A stretch of 64,000 nucleotides of DNA from Haliclystus octoradiatus (Eukaryota; Cnidaria; Staurozoa; Stauromedusae; Haliclystidae). The notes beneath the pieces are model-generated. The model was not told where the DNA came from, made no database searches, and was given only the letters and a program-made list of their open reading frames with translations. The stretch spans positions 682,001 to 746,000 of the forward strand of contig CAKAJK010000004.1 in the NCBI GenBank assembly GCA_916610825.1, read 5' to 3'. The first letter of the stretch is position 1. The number at the start of each line of letters is the position of its first letter. The translations under genes and the position numbers were made by a program. Below are positions 11,901 to 25,052 of this stretch, one piece after another.

Positions 11901-12562
11901 CAAATCATTCCTAAATGACCAAAAACAATGCTTAATTCCCATAGGAACTTGAAATGACCAAAAACAATGCCTAATTCCCATAGGAATTCAAAATTAATAA
12001 AAACAGTCCTAAATGACCAAAAACAATGCCTAATTCCCATAGGAATTCAAATTTGACAAAAACAGTCCAAAATGACCGCGAACAATGATAAATCCCTATG
12101 GGATTTCAATTTCGACAAAATCAGTCCAAAAAGTCCAAAAACAATGCTAAATTCCCATAGGAACTTGAAATGATCAAAAACAATGCCTAATTCCCATAGG
12201 AATTCAAAATTAATAAAAACAGTCCTAAATGACCAAAAACAATGCCTAATTCCCATGGGAATCCAAAATTAACAATAACAGTCCTAAATAACCAAAAACA
12301 ATGTCTAATTCCCATGAGAATTCAAATTTGACAAAAACAGTCCAAAATGACCGCGAACAATGATAAATCCCTATGGGATTTCAATTTCGACAAAATCAGT
12401 CCAAAAAGTCCAAAAACAATGCTAAATTCTCATAGGAACTTGAAATGACCAAAAACAATGCCTATTTCCCATAGGAACTCAAAATTATTAAAATCAATGC
12501 CTAATTCCCATGGGAATCCAAAAGTAATAAAAACAGTCTTAAATGCCCAAAAACAATGCCTA
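8997..12562 (+). repeat. HOR unit 3, type A, 3,566 bp
   Basis: This unit is 157 bp shorter than canonical, lacking one 59-bp monomer near 10,685 and a 98-bp long+short pair near 11,675. It shares AATAGCC (near 9,213), CCTACATGACC (near 10,305), ATTTCCATGGG (near 10,378) and GCCAATTTTCC (near 10,845) with unit 1 but not with its neighbours. Confidence 0.9.
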
Positions 12563-15500
12563 ATTCCCTTGAGAATTCAAATTTGACAAAAAAAGTCTAA
12601 AATGACCACAAACAATGCCAAACTCCCATAGGAAATAAAAATTAACAATAACAGTCCTAAATAACCAAAAACAATGCCTAAATCCCATGGGAATTCAAAA
12701 TTAACAATAACAGTCCTAAATAGTCAAAAACAATGCCAAACTCCCATAGGAAATAAAATTAACAATAACAGTCCCAAATAACCAAAAACAATGCTTAAAT
12801 CCCATGGGAATTCAAAGTTCACAATAACAGTCCTAAATAGTCAAAAACAATGCCTGATTCCCATGGGACTTCAAAATAAAATAAACCGATCCAAAATGAC
12901 CGTGAACAATGATAAATCTCCAAGGAATTTAAAATTCGACAAAATCTGTCCAAAAATTCCGAAAACAGTGCTTAACTCACATAGGAACTTGAAATTACCA
13001 AAAACAATGCCTAATTACCATGGGAATTCAAAATTAACAATAACAATCCTATATAACCAAAAACAATGCCTAATTCCCATGGGAATTCAAAATTAATAAA
13101 AACAGTCCAAAATGACCGTGAACAATGATAAATCCCTATGGGATTTAAAATTCGACAATATCAGTCCAAAAAGTCCAAAAACAATGCCTAACTCCCATAG
13201 GAACTTGTAATGACCAAAAAAATGCCTAATTCCCATGATAATTCAAATTTGAAAACAACAGTCGAAAATGACCGAGAACAATGATAAATTCCCATGCGAA
13301 TTCAAACTAGACAAAATCAGTCCTAATTGACCAAAAACAATGACAATGACCTAATTGACAAAAATAGTCCTAAATGACCATAAACAATGCCTAATTCCAA
13401 AGGGAATTCAGATTTAACAAAAACAGTCCAAAATGACCATGAACAATGCCTATTTCCCATAGGATCTCAAAATTACCAAAAACAATGCCTAATTAACATG
13501 GGAATCCAAATTAACAATAACAGTCCTAAATAACCAATAACAATGCTTAAATCCCATTGGAATTCAAAATTAACAGTAACAGTCCTAAATAACCAAAAAC
13601 AATGCCCCATTCCCATAGGAATTCTAAATTAATAAAAACAGTCTTAAATGACAATAAACAATGCATAATTCCCAAGGGAATTCAGATTCAACAAAAACAG
13701 TCCAAAACGACCATGAACAATGCCTATTTCCCATAGGAACTCAAAATTACCAAAAACAATGCCTAATTACCATGGGAATTCAAAATTATTTATAACAATC
13801 CTAAATAACCAAAATCAATGCCTAATTCCCATAGGAATTCAAAATTAATAAAAACAGTCCTAAATGACCAAAAACAATGCCTAATTCCAAAGGGAATTCA
13901 GATTTGACAAAAACAGTCCAAAATGACCGAGAACAATGATAAATTCCCATGGGAATTCAAACTAGACAAAATCAGTCCTAAATGATTGAAAACAATGCTT
14001 AATTCCCATAGGAACTTGAAGTGACCAAACACAATGCCTAATTCCCATAGGAATTCAAATTTGACAAAAACAGTCCAAAATGACCACGAACAATGATAAA
14101 TCCCTATGGGATTTCAATTTCGACAAAATCAGTCCAAAAAGTCCAAAAACAATGCTAAATTCCCATAGGAACTTGAAATGATCAAAAACATTGCCTAATT
14201 GCCATAGGAATTCAAAATTAATAAAAACAGTTCTAAATGACCAAAAACAATGCCTAATTCCCATGGGAATCCAAAATTAACAATAACAGTCCTAAATAAC
14301 CAAAAACAATGTCTAATTCCCATGAGAATTCAAATTTGAAAAAAAACAGTCCAAAATGACCGCGAACAATGATAAATCCCTATGGGATTTCAATTTCTAC
14401 AAAATCAGTCCAAAAAGTCCAAAAACAATGCTAAATTCTCATAGGAACTTGAAATGACCAAAAACAATGCCTATTTCCCATAGGAACTCAAAATTATTAA
14501 AATCAATGCCTAATTCCCATGGGAATCCAAAATTAATAAAAACAGTCTTAAATGCCCAAAAACAATGCCTAATTCCCATGAAAATTCAAATTTGACAAAA
14601 ACATTCCAAAATGACCGTGAACAATGATAAATCCCCTTGGGATTTGAAATTCGACAAAATCAGTCCAAAAAGTCCAAAAACAATGCCTAACTCCAATAGG
14701 ATCTTGTAATGACCAAAAAAATGCCTAATTCCCATGATAATTCAAATTTGACAACAACAGTCGAAAATGACCGAGAACAATGATAAATTCCCATGCGAAT
14801 TCAAACTAGACAAAATCAGTCCTGATTGACCAAAAACAATGACAATGACCTAATTGACAAAAATAGTCCTAAATGACCAAAAACAATGCCTAATTCCCAT
14901 GAAAATTCAAATTTGACAAAAACATTCCAAAATGACCGTGAACAATGATAAATCCCCTTGGGATTTGAAATTCGACAAAATCAGTCCAAAAAATCCAAAA
15001 ACAATACCTAACTCCCATATGAACTTGAAATGACCAAGAAAAATGCCTAATTCCCATACGAGCTTAAAATGACCAAAAACATTGCCTAATTCCCATAGGA
15101 AATAAAAATTAACAATAACAGTCCTAAATAACCAAAAACAATGCTTAAATCCCATGGAAAGTCAAAATTAACAATAACAGTCCTAGATAACCAAAAACAA
15201 TGCCTAATTCCCATGGGAATTCAAAATTAATAAAAACAGTCCTAAATGACCATAAACAATGCCTAATTCCCAAGGGAATTCAGATTTAACAAAAACAGTC
15301 CAAAATGACCATGAACAATGCCTATTTCCCATAGGATCTCAAAATTACCAAAAAAAATGCCTAATTAACATTGGAATTCAAAATTAACAATAACAGTCCT
15401 AAATAACCAATAACAATGCTTAAATCCCATTGGAATTCAAAATTAACAGTAACAGTCCTAAATAACCAAAAACAATGACTAATTCCTATGACAATTCAAA

Positions 15501-16285
15501 TTTTACAAAATCAATCCTAAATGACCATAAACAATGCCTAATTTCCAAGGGAATTCAGATTTGACAAAAAGAGTCCAAAATGACCGAGAACAATGATAAA
15601 TTCCCATAGGAATTCAAACTAGACAAATCATTCCTAAATGACCAAAAACAATGCTTAATTCCCATAGGAACTTGAAATGACCAAAAACAATGCCTAATTC
15701 CCATAGGAATTCAAAATTAATAAAAACAGTCCTAAATGACCAAAAAAAATGCCTAATTCCCATAGGAATTCAAATTTGACAAAAACAGTCCAAAATGACC
15801 GCGAACAATGATAAATCCCTATGGGATTTCAATTTCGACAAAATCAGTCCAAAAAGTCCAAAAACAATGCTAAATTCCCATAGGAACTTGAAATGATCAA
15901 AAACAATGCCTAATTCCCATAGGAATTCAAAATTAATAAAAACAGTCCTAAATGACCAAAAACAATGCCTAATTCCCATGGGAATCCAAAATTAACAATA
16001 ACAGTCCTAAATAACCAAAAACAATGTCTAATTCCCATGAGAATTCAAATTTGACAAAAACAGTCCAAAATGACCGCGAACAATGATAAATCCCTATGGG
16101 ATTTCAATTTCGACAAAATCAGTCCAAAAAGTCCAAAAACAATGCTAAATTCTCATAGGAACTTGAAATGACCAAAAACAATGCCTATTTCCCATAGGAA
16201 CTCAAAATTATTAAAATCAATGCCTAATTCCCATGGGAATCCAAAAGTAATAAAAACAGTCTTAAATGCCCAAAAACAATGCCTA
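12563..16285 (+). repeat. HOR unit 4, canonical type A, 3,723 bp
   Basis: Markers at the start and through the unit recur at exactly +3,723 in unit 5. The inferred composition is 69 monomers (unit 1's 67 plus one long and one short). Private substitutions include GACCACGAAC near 14,084 in place of GACCGCGAAC and a G for C near 15,570. CAGTTCTAAATG near 14,228 is shared with units 5, 8 and the first part of 9. Confidence 0.92.
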
Positions 16286-19200
16286 ATTCCCTTGAGAATT
16301 CAAATTTGACAAAAAAAGTCTAAAATGACCACAAACAATGCCAAACTCCCATAGGAAATAAAAATTAACAATAACAGTCCTAAATAACCAAAAACAATGC
16401 CTAAATCCCATGGGAATTCAAAATTAACAATAACAGTCCTAAATAGTCAAAAACAATGCCAAACTCCCATAGGAAATAAAATTAACAATAACAGTCCCAA
16501 ATAACCAAAAACAATGCTTAAATCCCATGGGAATTCAAAGTTCACAATAACAGTCCTAAATAGTCAAAAACAATGCCTGATTCCCATGGGACTTCAAAAT
16601 AAAATAAACCGATCCAAAATGACCGTGAACAATGATAAATTTCCAAGGAATTTAAAATTCGACAAAATCTGTCCAAAAATTCCGAAAACAGTGCTTAACT
16701 CACATAGGAACTTGAAATTACCAAAAACAATGCCTAATTACCATGGGAATTCAAAATTAACAATAACAATCCTATATAACCAAAAACAATGCCTAATTCC
16801 CATGGGAATTCAAAATTAATAAAAACAGTCCAAAATGACCGTGAACAATGATAAATCCCTATGGGATTTAAAATTCGACAAAATCAGTCCAAAAAGTCCA
16901 AAAACAATGCCTAACTCCCATAGGAACTTGTAATGACCAAAAAAATGCCTAATTCCCATGATAATTCAAATTTGAAAACAACAGTCGAAAATGACCGAGA
17001 ACAATGATAAATTCCCATGCGAATTCAAACTAGACAAAATCAGTCCTAATTGACCAAAAACAATGACAATGACCTAATTGACAAAAATAGTCCTAAATGA
17101 CCATAAACAATGCCTAATTCCAAAGGGAATTCAGATTTAACAAAAACAGTCCAAAATGACCATGAACAATGCCTATTTCCCATAGGATCTCAAAATTACC
17201 AAAAACAATGCCTAATTAACATGGGAATCCAAATTAACAATAACAGTCCTAAATAACCAATAACAATGCTTAAATCCCATTGGAATTCAAAATTAACAGT
17301 AACAGTCCTAAATAACCAAAAACAATGCCCCATTCCCATAGGAATTCTAAATTAATAAAAACAGTCTTAAATGACAATAAACAATGCATAATTCCCAAGG
17401 GAATTCAGATTCAACAAAAACAGTCCAAAACGACCATGAACAATGCCTATTTCCCATAGGAACTCAAAATTACCAAAAACAATGCCTAATTACCATGGGA
17501 ATTCAAAATTATTTATAACAATCCTAAATAACCAAAATCAATGCCTAATTCCCATAGGAATTCAAAATTAATAAAAACAGTCCTAAATGACCAAAAACAA
17601 TGCCTAATTCCAAAGGGAATTCAGATTTGACAAAAACAGTCCAAAATGACCGAGAACAATGATAAATTCCCATGGGAATTCAAACTAGACAAAATCAGTC
17701 CTAAATGATTGAAAACAATGCTTAATTCCCATAGGAACTTGAAGTGACCAAACACAATGCCTAATTCCCATAGGAATTCAAATTTGACAAAAACAGTCCA
17801 AAATGACCGCGAACAATGATAAATCCCTATGGGATTTCAATTTCGACAAAATCAGTCCAAAAAGTCCAAAAACAATGCTAAATTCCCATAGGAACTTGAA
17901 ATGATCAAAAACATTGCCTAATTGCCATAGGAATTCAAAATTAATAAAAACAGTTCTAAATGACCAAAAACAATGCCTAATTCCCATGGGAATCCAAAAT
18001 TAACAATAACAGTCCTAAATAACCAAAAACAATGTCTAATTCCCATGAGAATTCAAATTTGAAAAAAAACAGTCCAAAATGACCGCGAACAATGATAAAT
18101 CCCTATGGGATTTCAATTTCTACAAAATCAGTCCAAAAAGTCCAAAAACAATGCTAAATTCTCATAGGAACTTGAAATGACCAAAAACAATGCCTATTTC
18201 CCATAGGAACTCAAAATTATTAAAATCAATGCCTAATTCCCATGGGAATCCAAAATTAATAAAAACAGTCTTAAATGCCCAAAAACAATGCCTAATTCCC
18301 ATGAAAATTCAAATTTGACAAAAACATTCCAAAATGACCGTGAACAATGATAAATCCCCTTGGGATTTGAAATTCGACAAAATCAGTCCAAAAAGTCCAA
18401 AAACAATGCCTAACTCCAATAGGATCTTGTAATGACCAAAAAAATGCCTAATTCCCATGATAATTCAAATTTGACAACAACAGTCGAAAATGACCGAGAA
18501 CAATGATAAATTCCCATGCGAATTCAAACTAGACAAAATCAGTCCTGATTGACCAAAAACAATGACAATGACCTAATTGACAAAAATAGTCCTAAATGAC
18601 CAAAAACAATGCCTAATTCCCATGAAAATTCAAATTTGACAAAAACATTCCAAAATGACCGTGAACAATGATAAATCCCCTTGGGATTTGAAATTCGACA
18701 AAATCAGTCCAAAAAATCCAAAAACAATACCTAACTCCCATATGAACTTGAAATGACCAAGAAAAATGCCTAATTCCCATACGAGCTTAAAATGACCAAA
18801 AACATTGCCTAATTCCCATAGGAAATAAAAATTAACAATAACAGTCCTAAATAACCAAAAACAATGCTTAAATCCCATGGAAAGTCAAAATTAACAATAA
18901 CAGTCCTAGATAACCAAAAACAATGCCTAATTCCCATGGGAATTCAAAATTAATAAAAACAGTCCTAAATGACCATAAACAATGCCTAATTCCCAAGGGA
19001 ATTCAGATTTAACAAAAACAGTCCAAAATGACCATGAACAATGCCTATTTCCCATAGGATCTCAAAATTACCAAAAAAAATGCCTAATTAACATTGGAAT
19101 TCAAAATTAACAATAACAGTCCTAAATAACCAATAAAAATGCTTAAATCCCATTGGAATTCAAAATTAACAGTAACAGTCCTAAATAACCAAAAACAATG

Positions 19201-20008
19201 ACTAATTCCTATGACAATTCAAATTTTACAAAATCAATCCTAAATGACCATAAACAATGCCTAATTTCCAAGGGAATTCAGATTTGACAAAAACAGTCCA
19301 AAATGACCGAGAACAATGATAAATTCCCATAGGAATTCAAACTAGACAAATCATTCCTAAATGACCAAAAACAATGCTTAATTCCCATAGGAACTTGAAA
19401 TGACCAAAAACAATGCCTAATTCCCATAGGAATTCAAAATTAATAAAAACAGTCCTAAATGACCAAAAACAATGCCTAATTCCCATAGGAATTCAAATTT
19501 GACAAAAACAGTCCAAAATGACCGCGAACAATGATAAATCCCTATGGGATTTTAATTTCGACAAAATCAGTCCAAAAAGTCCAAAAACAATGCTAAATTC
19601 CCATAGGAACTTGAAATGATCAAAAACAATGCCTAATTCCCATAGGAATTCAAAATTAATAAAAACAGTCCTAAATGACCAAAAACAATGCCTAATTCCC
19701 ATGGGAATCCAAAATTAACAATAACAGTCCTAAATAACCAAAAACAATGTCTAATTCCCATGAGAATTCAAATTTGACAAAAACAGTCCAAAATGACCGC
19801 GAACAATGATAAATCCCTATGGGATTTCAATTTCGACAAAATCAGTCCAAAAAGTCCAAAAACAATGCTAAATTCTCATAGGAACTTGAAATGACCAAAA
19901 ACAATGCCTATTTCCCATAGGAACTCAAAATTATTAAAATCAATGCCTAATTCCCCTGGGAATCCAAAAGTAATAAAAACAGTCTTAAATGCCCAAAAAC
20001 AATGCCTA
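16286..20008 (+). repeat. HOR unit 5, canonical type A, 3,723 bp
   Basis: This unit is colinear with unit 4 without net indels. Differences I noticed are single substitutions, for example GATAAATTTCC near 16,635 where other units have GATAAATCTCC, ATAAAAATGC near 19,135, and TCCCCTGGG near 19,953. Confidence 0.92.
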
Positions 20009-21329
20009 ATTCCCTTGAGAATTCAAATTTGACAAAAAAAGTCTAAAATTACCACAAACAATGCCAAACTCCCATAGGAAATAAAAATTAACAATAACAG
20101 TCCTAAATAACCAAAAACAATGCCTAAATCCCATGGGAATTCAAAATTAACAATAACAGTCCTAAATAGTCAAAAACAATGCCAAACTCCCATAGGAAAT
20201 AAAATTAACAATAACAGTCCCAAATAACCAAAAACAATGCTTAAATCCCATGGGAATTCAAAGTTCACAATAACAGTCCTAAATAGTCAAAAACAATGCC
20301 TGATTCCCATGGGACTTCAAAATAAAATAAACCGATCCAAAATGACCGTGAACAATGATAAATCTCCAAGGAATTTAAAATTCGACAAAATCTGTCCAAA
20401 AATTCCGAAAACAGTGCTTAACTCACATAGGAACTTGAAATTACCAAAAACAATGCCTAATTACCATGGGAATTCAAAATTAACAATAACAATCCTATAT
20501 AACCAAAAACAATGCCTAATTCCCATGGGAATTCAAAATTAATAAAAACAGTCCAAAATGACCGTGAACAATGATAAATCCCTATGGGATTTAAAATTCG
20601 ACAAAATCAGTCCAAAAAGTCCAAAAACAATGCCTAACTCCCATAGGAACTTGTAATGACCAAAAAAATGCCTAATTCCCATGATAATTCAAATTTGAAA
20701 ACAACAGTCGAAAATGACCGAGAACAATGATAAATTCCCATGCGAATTCAAACTAGACAAAATCAGTCCTAATTGACCAAAAACAATGACAATGACCTAA
20801 TTGACAAAAATAGTCCTAAATGACCATAAACAATGCCTAATTCCAAAGGGAATTCAGATTTAACAAAAACAGTCCAAAATGACCATGAACAATGCCTATT
20901 TCCCATAGGATCTCAAAATTACCAAAAACAATGCCTAATTAACATGGGAATCCAAATTAACAATAACAGTCCTAAATAACCAATAACAATGCTTAAATCC
21001 CATTGGAATTCAAAATTAACAGTAACAGTCCTAAATAACCAAAAACAATGCCCCATTCCCATAGGAATTCTAAATTAATAAAAACAGTCTTAAATGACAA
21101 TAAACAATGCATAATTCCCAAGGGAATTCAGATTCAACAAAAACAGTCCAAAACGACCATGAACAATGCCTATTTCCCATAGGAACTCAAAATTACCAAA
21201 AACAATGCCTAATTACCATGGGAATTCAAAATTATTTATAACAATCTTAAATAACCAAAATCAATGCCTAATTCCCATGGGAATCCAAAAGTAATAAAAA
21301 CAGTCTTAAATGCCCAAAAACAATGCCTA
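20009..21329 (+). repeat. HOR unit 6, truncated type A, 1,321 bp
   Basis: Only the first ~1.25 kb and the last ~70 bp of a type A unit remain; about 2,402 bp are missing. The join lies in 21,257-21,278, where both donor positions read AAAATCAATGCCTAATTCCC followed by AT, so about 22 bp are shared at the junction. This fits an in-register unequal crossover or a deletion between homologous monomers. Confidence 0.9.
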
Positions 21330-24300
21330 ATTCCCTTGAGAATTCAAATTTGACAAAAAAAGTCTAAAATGACCACAAACAATGCCAAACTCCCATAGGA
21401 AATAAAAATTAACAATAACAGTCCTAAATAACCAAAAACAATGCCTAAATCCCATGGGAATTCAAAATTAACAATAACAGTCCTAAATAGTCAAAAACAA
21501 TGCCAAACTCCCATAGGAAATAAAATTAACAATAACAGTCCCAAATAACCAAAAACAATGCTTAAATCCCATGGGAATTCAAAGTTCACAATAACAGTCC
21601 TAAATAGTCAAAAACAATGCCTGATTCCCATGGGACTTCAAAATAAAATAAACCGATCCAAAATGACCGTGAACAATGATAAATCTCCAAGGAATTTAAA
21701 ATTCGACAAAATCTGTCCAAAAATTCCGAAAACAGTGCTTAACTCACATAGGAACTTGAAATTACCAAAAACAATGCCTAATTACCATGGGAATTCAAAA
21801 TTAACAATAACAATCCTATATAACCAAAAACAATGCCTAATTCCCATGGGAATTCAAAATTAATAAAAACAGTCCAAAATGACCGTGAACAATGATAAAT
21901 CCCTATGGGATTTAAAATTCGACAAAATCAGTCCAAAAAGTCCAAAAACAATGCCTAACTCCCATAGGAACTTGTAATGACCAAAAAAATGCCTAATTCC
22001 CATGATAATTCAAATTTGAAAACAACAGTCGAAAATGACCGAGAACAATGATAAATTCCCATGCGAATTCAAACTAGACAAAATCAGTCCTAATTGACCA
22101 AAAACAATGACAATGACCTAATTGACAAAAATAGTCCTAAATGACCATAAACAATGCCTAATTCCAAAGGGAATTCAGATTTAACAAAAACAGTCCAAAA
22201 TGACCATGAACAATGCCTATTTCCCATAGGATCTCAAAATTACCAAAAACAATGCCTAATTAACATGGGAATCCAAATTAACAATAACAGTCCTAAATAA
22301 CCAATAACAATGCTTAAATCCCATTGGAATTCAAAATTAACAGTAACAGTCCTAAATAACCAAAAACAATGCCCCATTCCCATAGGAATTCTAAATTAAT
22401 AAAAACAGTCTTAAATGACAATAAACAATGCATAATTCCCAAGGGAATTCAGATTCAACAAAAACAGTCCAAAACGACCATGAACAATGCCTATTTCCCA
22501 TAGGAACTCAAAATTACCAAAAACAATGCCTAATTACCATGGGAATTCAAAATTATTTATAACAATCCTAAATAACCAAAATCAATGCCTAATTCCCATA
22601 GGAATTCAAAATTAATAAAAACAGTCCTAAATGACCAAAAACAATGCCTAATTCCAAAGGGAATTCAGATTTGACAAAAACAGTCCAAAATGACCGAGAA
22701 CAATGATAAATTCCCATGGGAATTCAAACTAGACAAAATCAGTCCTAAATGATTGAAAACAATGCTTAATTCCCATAGGAACTTGAAGTGACCAAACACA
22801 ATGCCTAATTCCCATAGGAATTCAAATTTGACAAAAACAGTCCAAAATGACCGCGAACAATGATAAATCCCTATGGGATTTCAATTTCGACAAAATCAGT
22901 CCAAAAAGTCCAAAAACAATGCTAAATTCCCATAGGAACTTGAAATGATCAAAAACATTGCCTAATTGCCATAGGAATTCAAAATTAATAAAAACAGTCC
23001 TAAATGACCAAAAACAATGCCTAATTCCCATGGGAATCCAAAATTAACAATAACAGTCCTAAATAACCAAAAACAATGTCTAATTCCCATGAGAATTCAA
23101 ATTTGAAAAAAAACAGTCCAAAATGACCGCGAACAATGATAAATCCCTATGGGATTTCAATTTCTACAAAATCAGTCCAAAAAGTCCAAAAATAATGCTA
23201 AATTCTCATAGGAACTTGAAATGACCAAAAACAATGCCTATTTCCCATAGGAACTCAAAATTATTAAAATCAATGCCTAATTCCCATGGGAATCCAAAAT
23301 TAATAAAAACAGTCTTAAATGCCCAAAAACAATGCCTAATTCCCATGAAAATTCAAATTTGACAAAAACATTCCAAAATGACCGTGAACAATGATAAATC
23401 CCCTTGGGATTTGAAATTCGACAAAATCAGTCCAAAAAGTCCAAAAACAATGCCTAACTCCAATAGGATCTTGTAATGACCAAAAAAATGCCTAATTCCC
23501 ATGATAATTCAAATTTGACAACAACAGTCGAAAATGACCGAGAACAATGATAAATTCCCATGCGAATTCAAACTAGACAAAATCAGTCCTGATTGACCAA
23601 AAACAATGACAATGACCTAATTGACAAAAATAGTCCTAAATGACCAAAAACAATGCCTAATTCCCATGAAAATTCAAATTTGACAAAAACATTCCAAAAT
23701 GACCGTGAACAATGATAAATCCCCTTGGGATTTGAAATTCGACAAAATCAGTCCAAAAAATCCAAAAACAATACCTAACTCCCATATGAACTTGAAATGA
23801 CCAAGAAAAATGCCTAATTCCCATACGAGCTTAAAATGACCAAAAACATTGCCTAATTCCCATAGGAAATAAAAATTAACAATAACAGTCCTAAATAACC
23901 AAAAACAATGCTTAAATCCCATGGAAAGTCAAAATTAACAATAACAGTCCTAGATAACCAAAAACAATGCCTAATTCCCATGGGAATTCAAAATTAATAA
24001 AAACAGTCCTAAATGACCATAAACAATGCCTAATTCCCAAGGGAATTCAGATTTAACAAAAACAGTCCAAAATGACCATGAACAATGCCTATTTCCCATA
24101 GGATCTCAAAATTACCAAAAAAAATGCCTAATTAACATTGGAATTCAAAATTAACAATAACAGTCCTAAATAACCAATAACAATGCTTAAATCCCATTGG
24201 AATTCAAAATTAACAGTAACAGTCCTAAATAACCAAAAACAATGACTAATTCCTATGACAATTCAAATTTTACAAAATCAATCCTAAATGACCATAAACA

Positions 24301-25052
24301 ATGCCTAATTTCCAAGGGAATTCAGATTTGACAAAAACAGTCCAAAATGACCGAGAACAATGATAAATTCCCATAGGAATTCAAACTAGACAAATCATTC
24401 CTAAATGACCAAAAACAATGCTTAATTCCCATAGGAACTTGAAATGACCAAAAACAATGCCTAATTCCCATAGGAATTCAAAATTAATAAAAACAGTCCT
24501 AAATGACCAAAAACAATGCCTAATTCCCATAGGAATTCAAATTTGACAAAAACAGTCCAAAATGACCGCGAACAATGATAAATCCCTATGGGATTTCAAT
24601 TTCGACAAAATCAGTCCAAAAAGTCCAAAAACAATGCTAAATTCCCATAGGAACTTGAAATGATCAAAAACAATGCCTAATTCCCATAGGAATTCAAAAT
24701 TAATAAAAACAGTCCTAAATGACCAAAAACAATGCCTAATTCCAATGGGAATCCAAAATTAACAATAACAGTCCTAAATAACCAAAAACAATGTCTAATT
24801 CCCATGAGAATTCAAATTTGACAAAAACAGTCCAAAATGACCGCGAACAATGATAAATCCCTATGGGATTTCAATTTCGACAAAATCAGTCCAAAAAGTC
24901 CAAAAACAATGCTAAATTCTCATAGGAACTTGAAATGACCAAAAACAATGCCTATTTCCCATAGGAACTCAAAATTATTAAAATCAATGCCTAATTCCCA
25001 TGGGAATCCAAAAGTAATAAAAACAGTCTTAAATGCCCAAAAACAATGCCTA
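21330..25052 (+). repeat. HOR unit 7, canonical type A, 3,723 bp
   Basis: This unit is exactly one canonical period. It carries CAGTCCTAAATG near 22,995 (units 4, 5 and 8 have CAGTTCT), AAATAATGC near 23,190 and CCAATGGG near 24,743. The last change removes the palindrome centre and the ATG that starts an open frame in sister copies. Confidence 0.92.
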
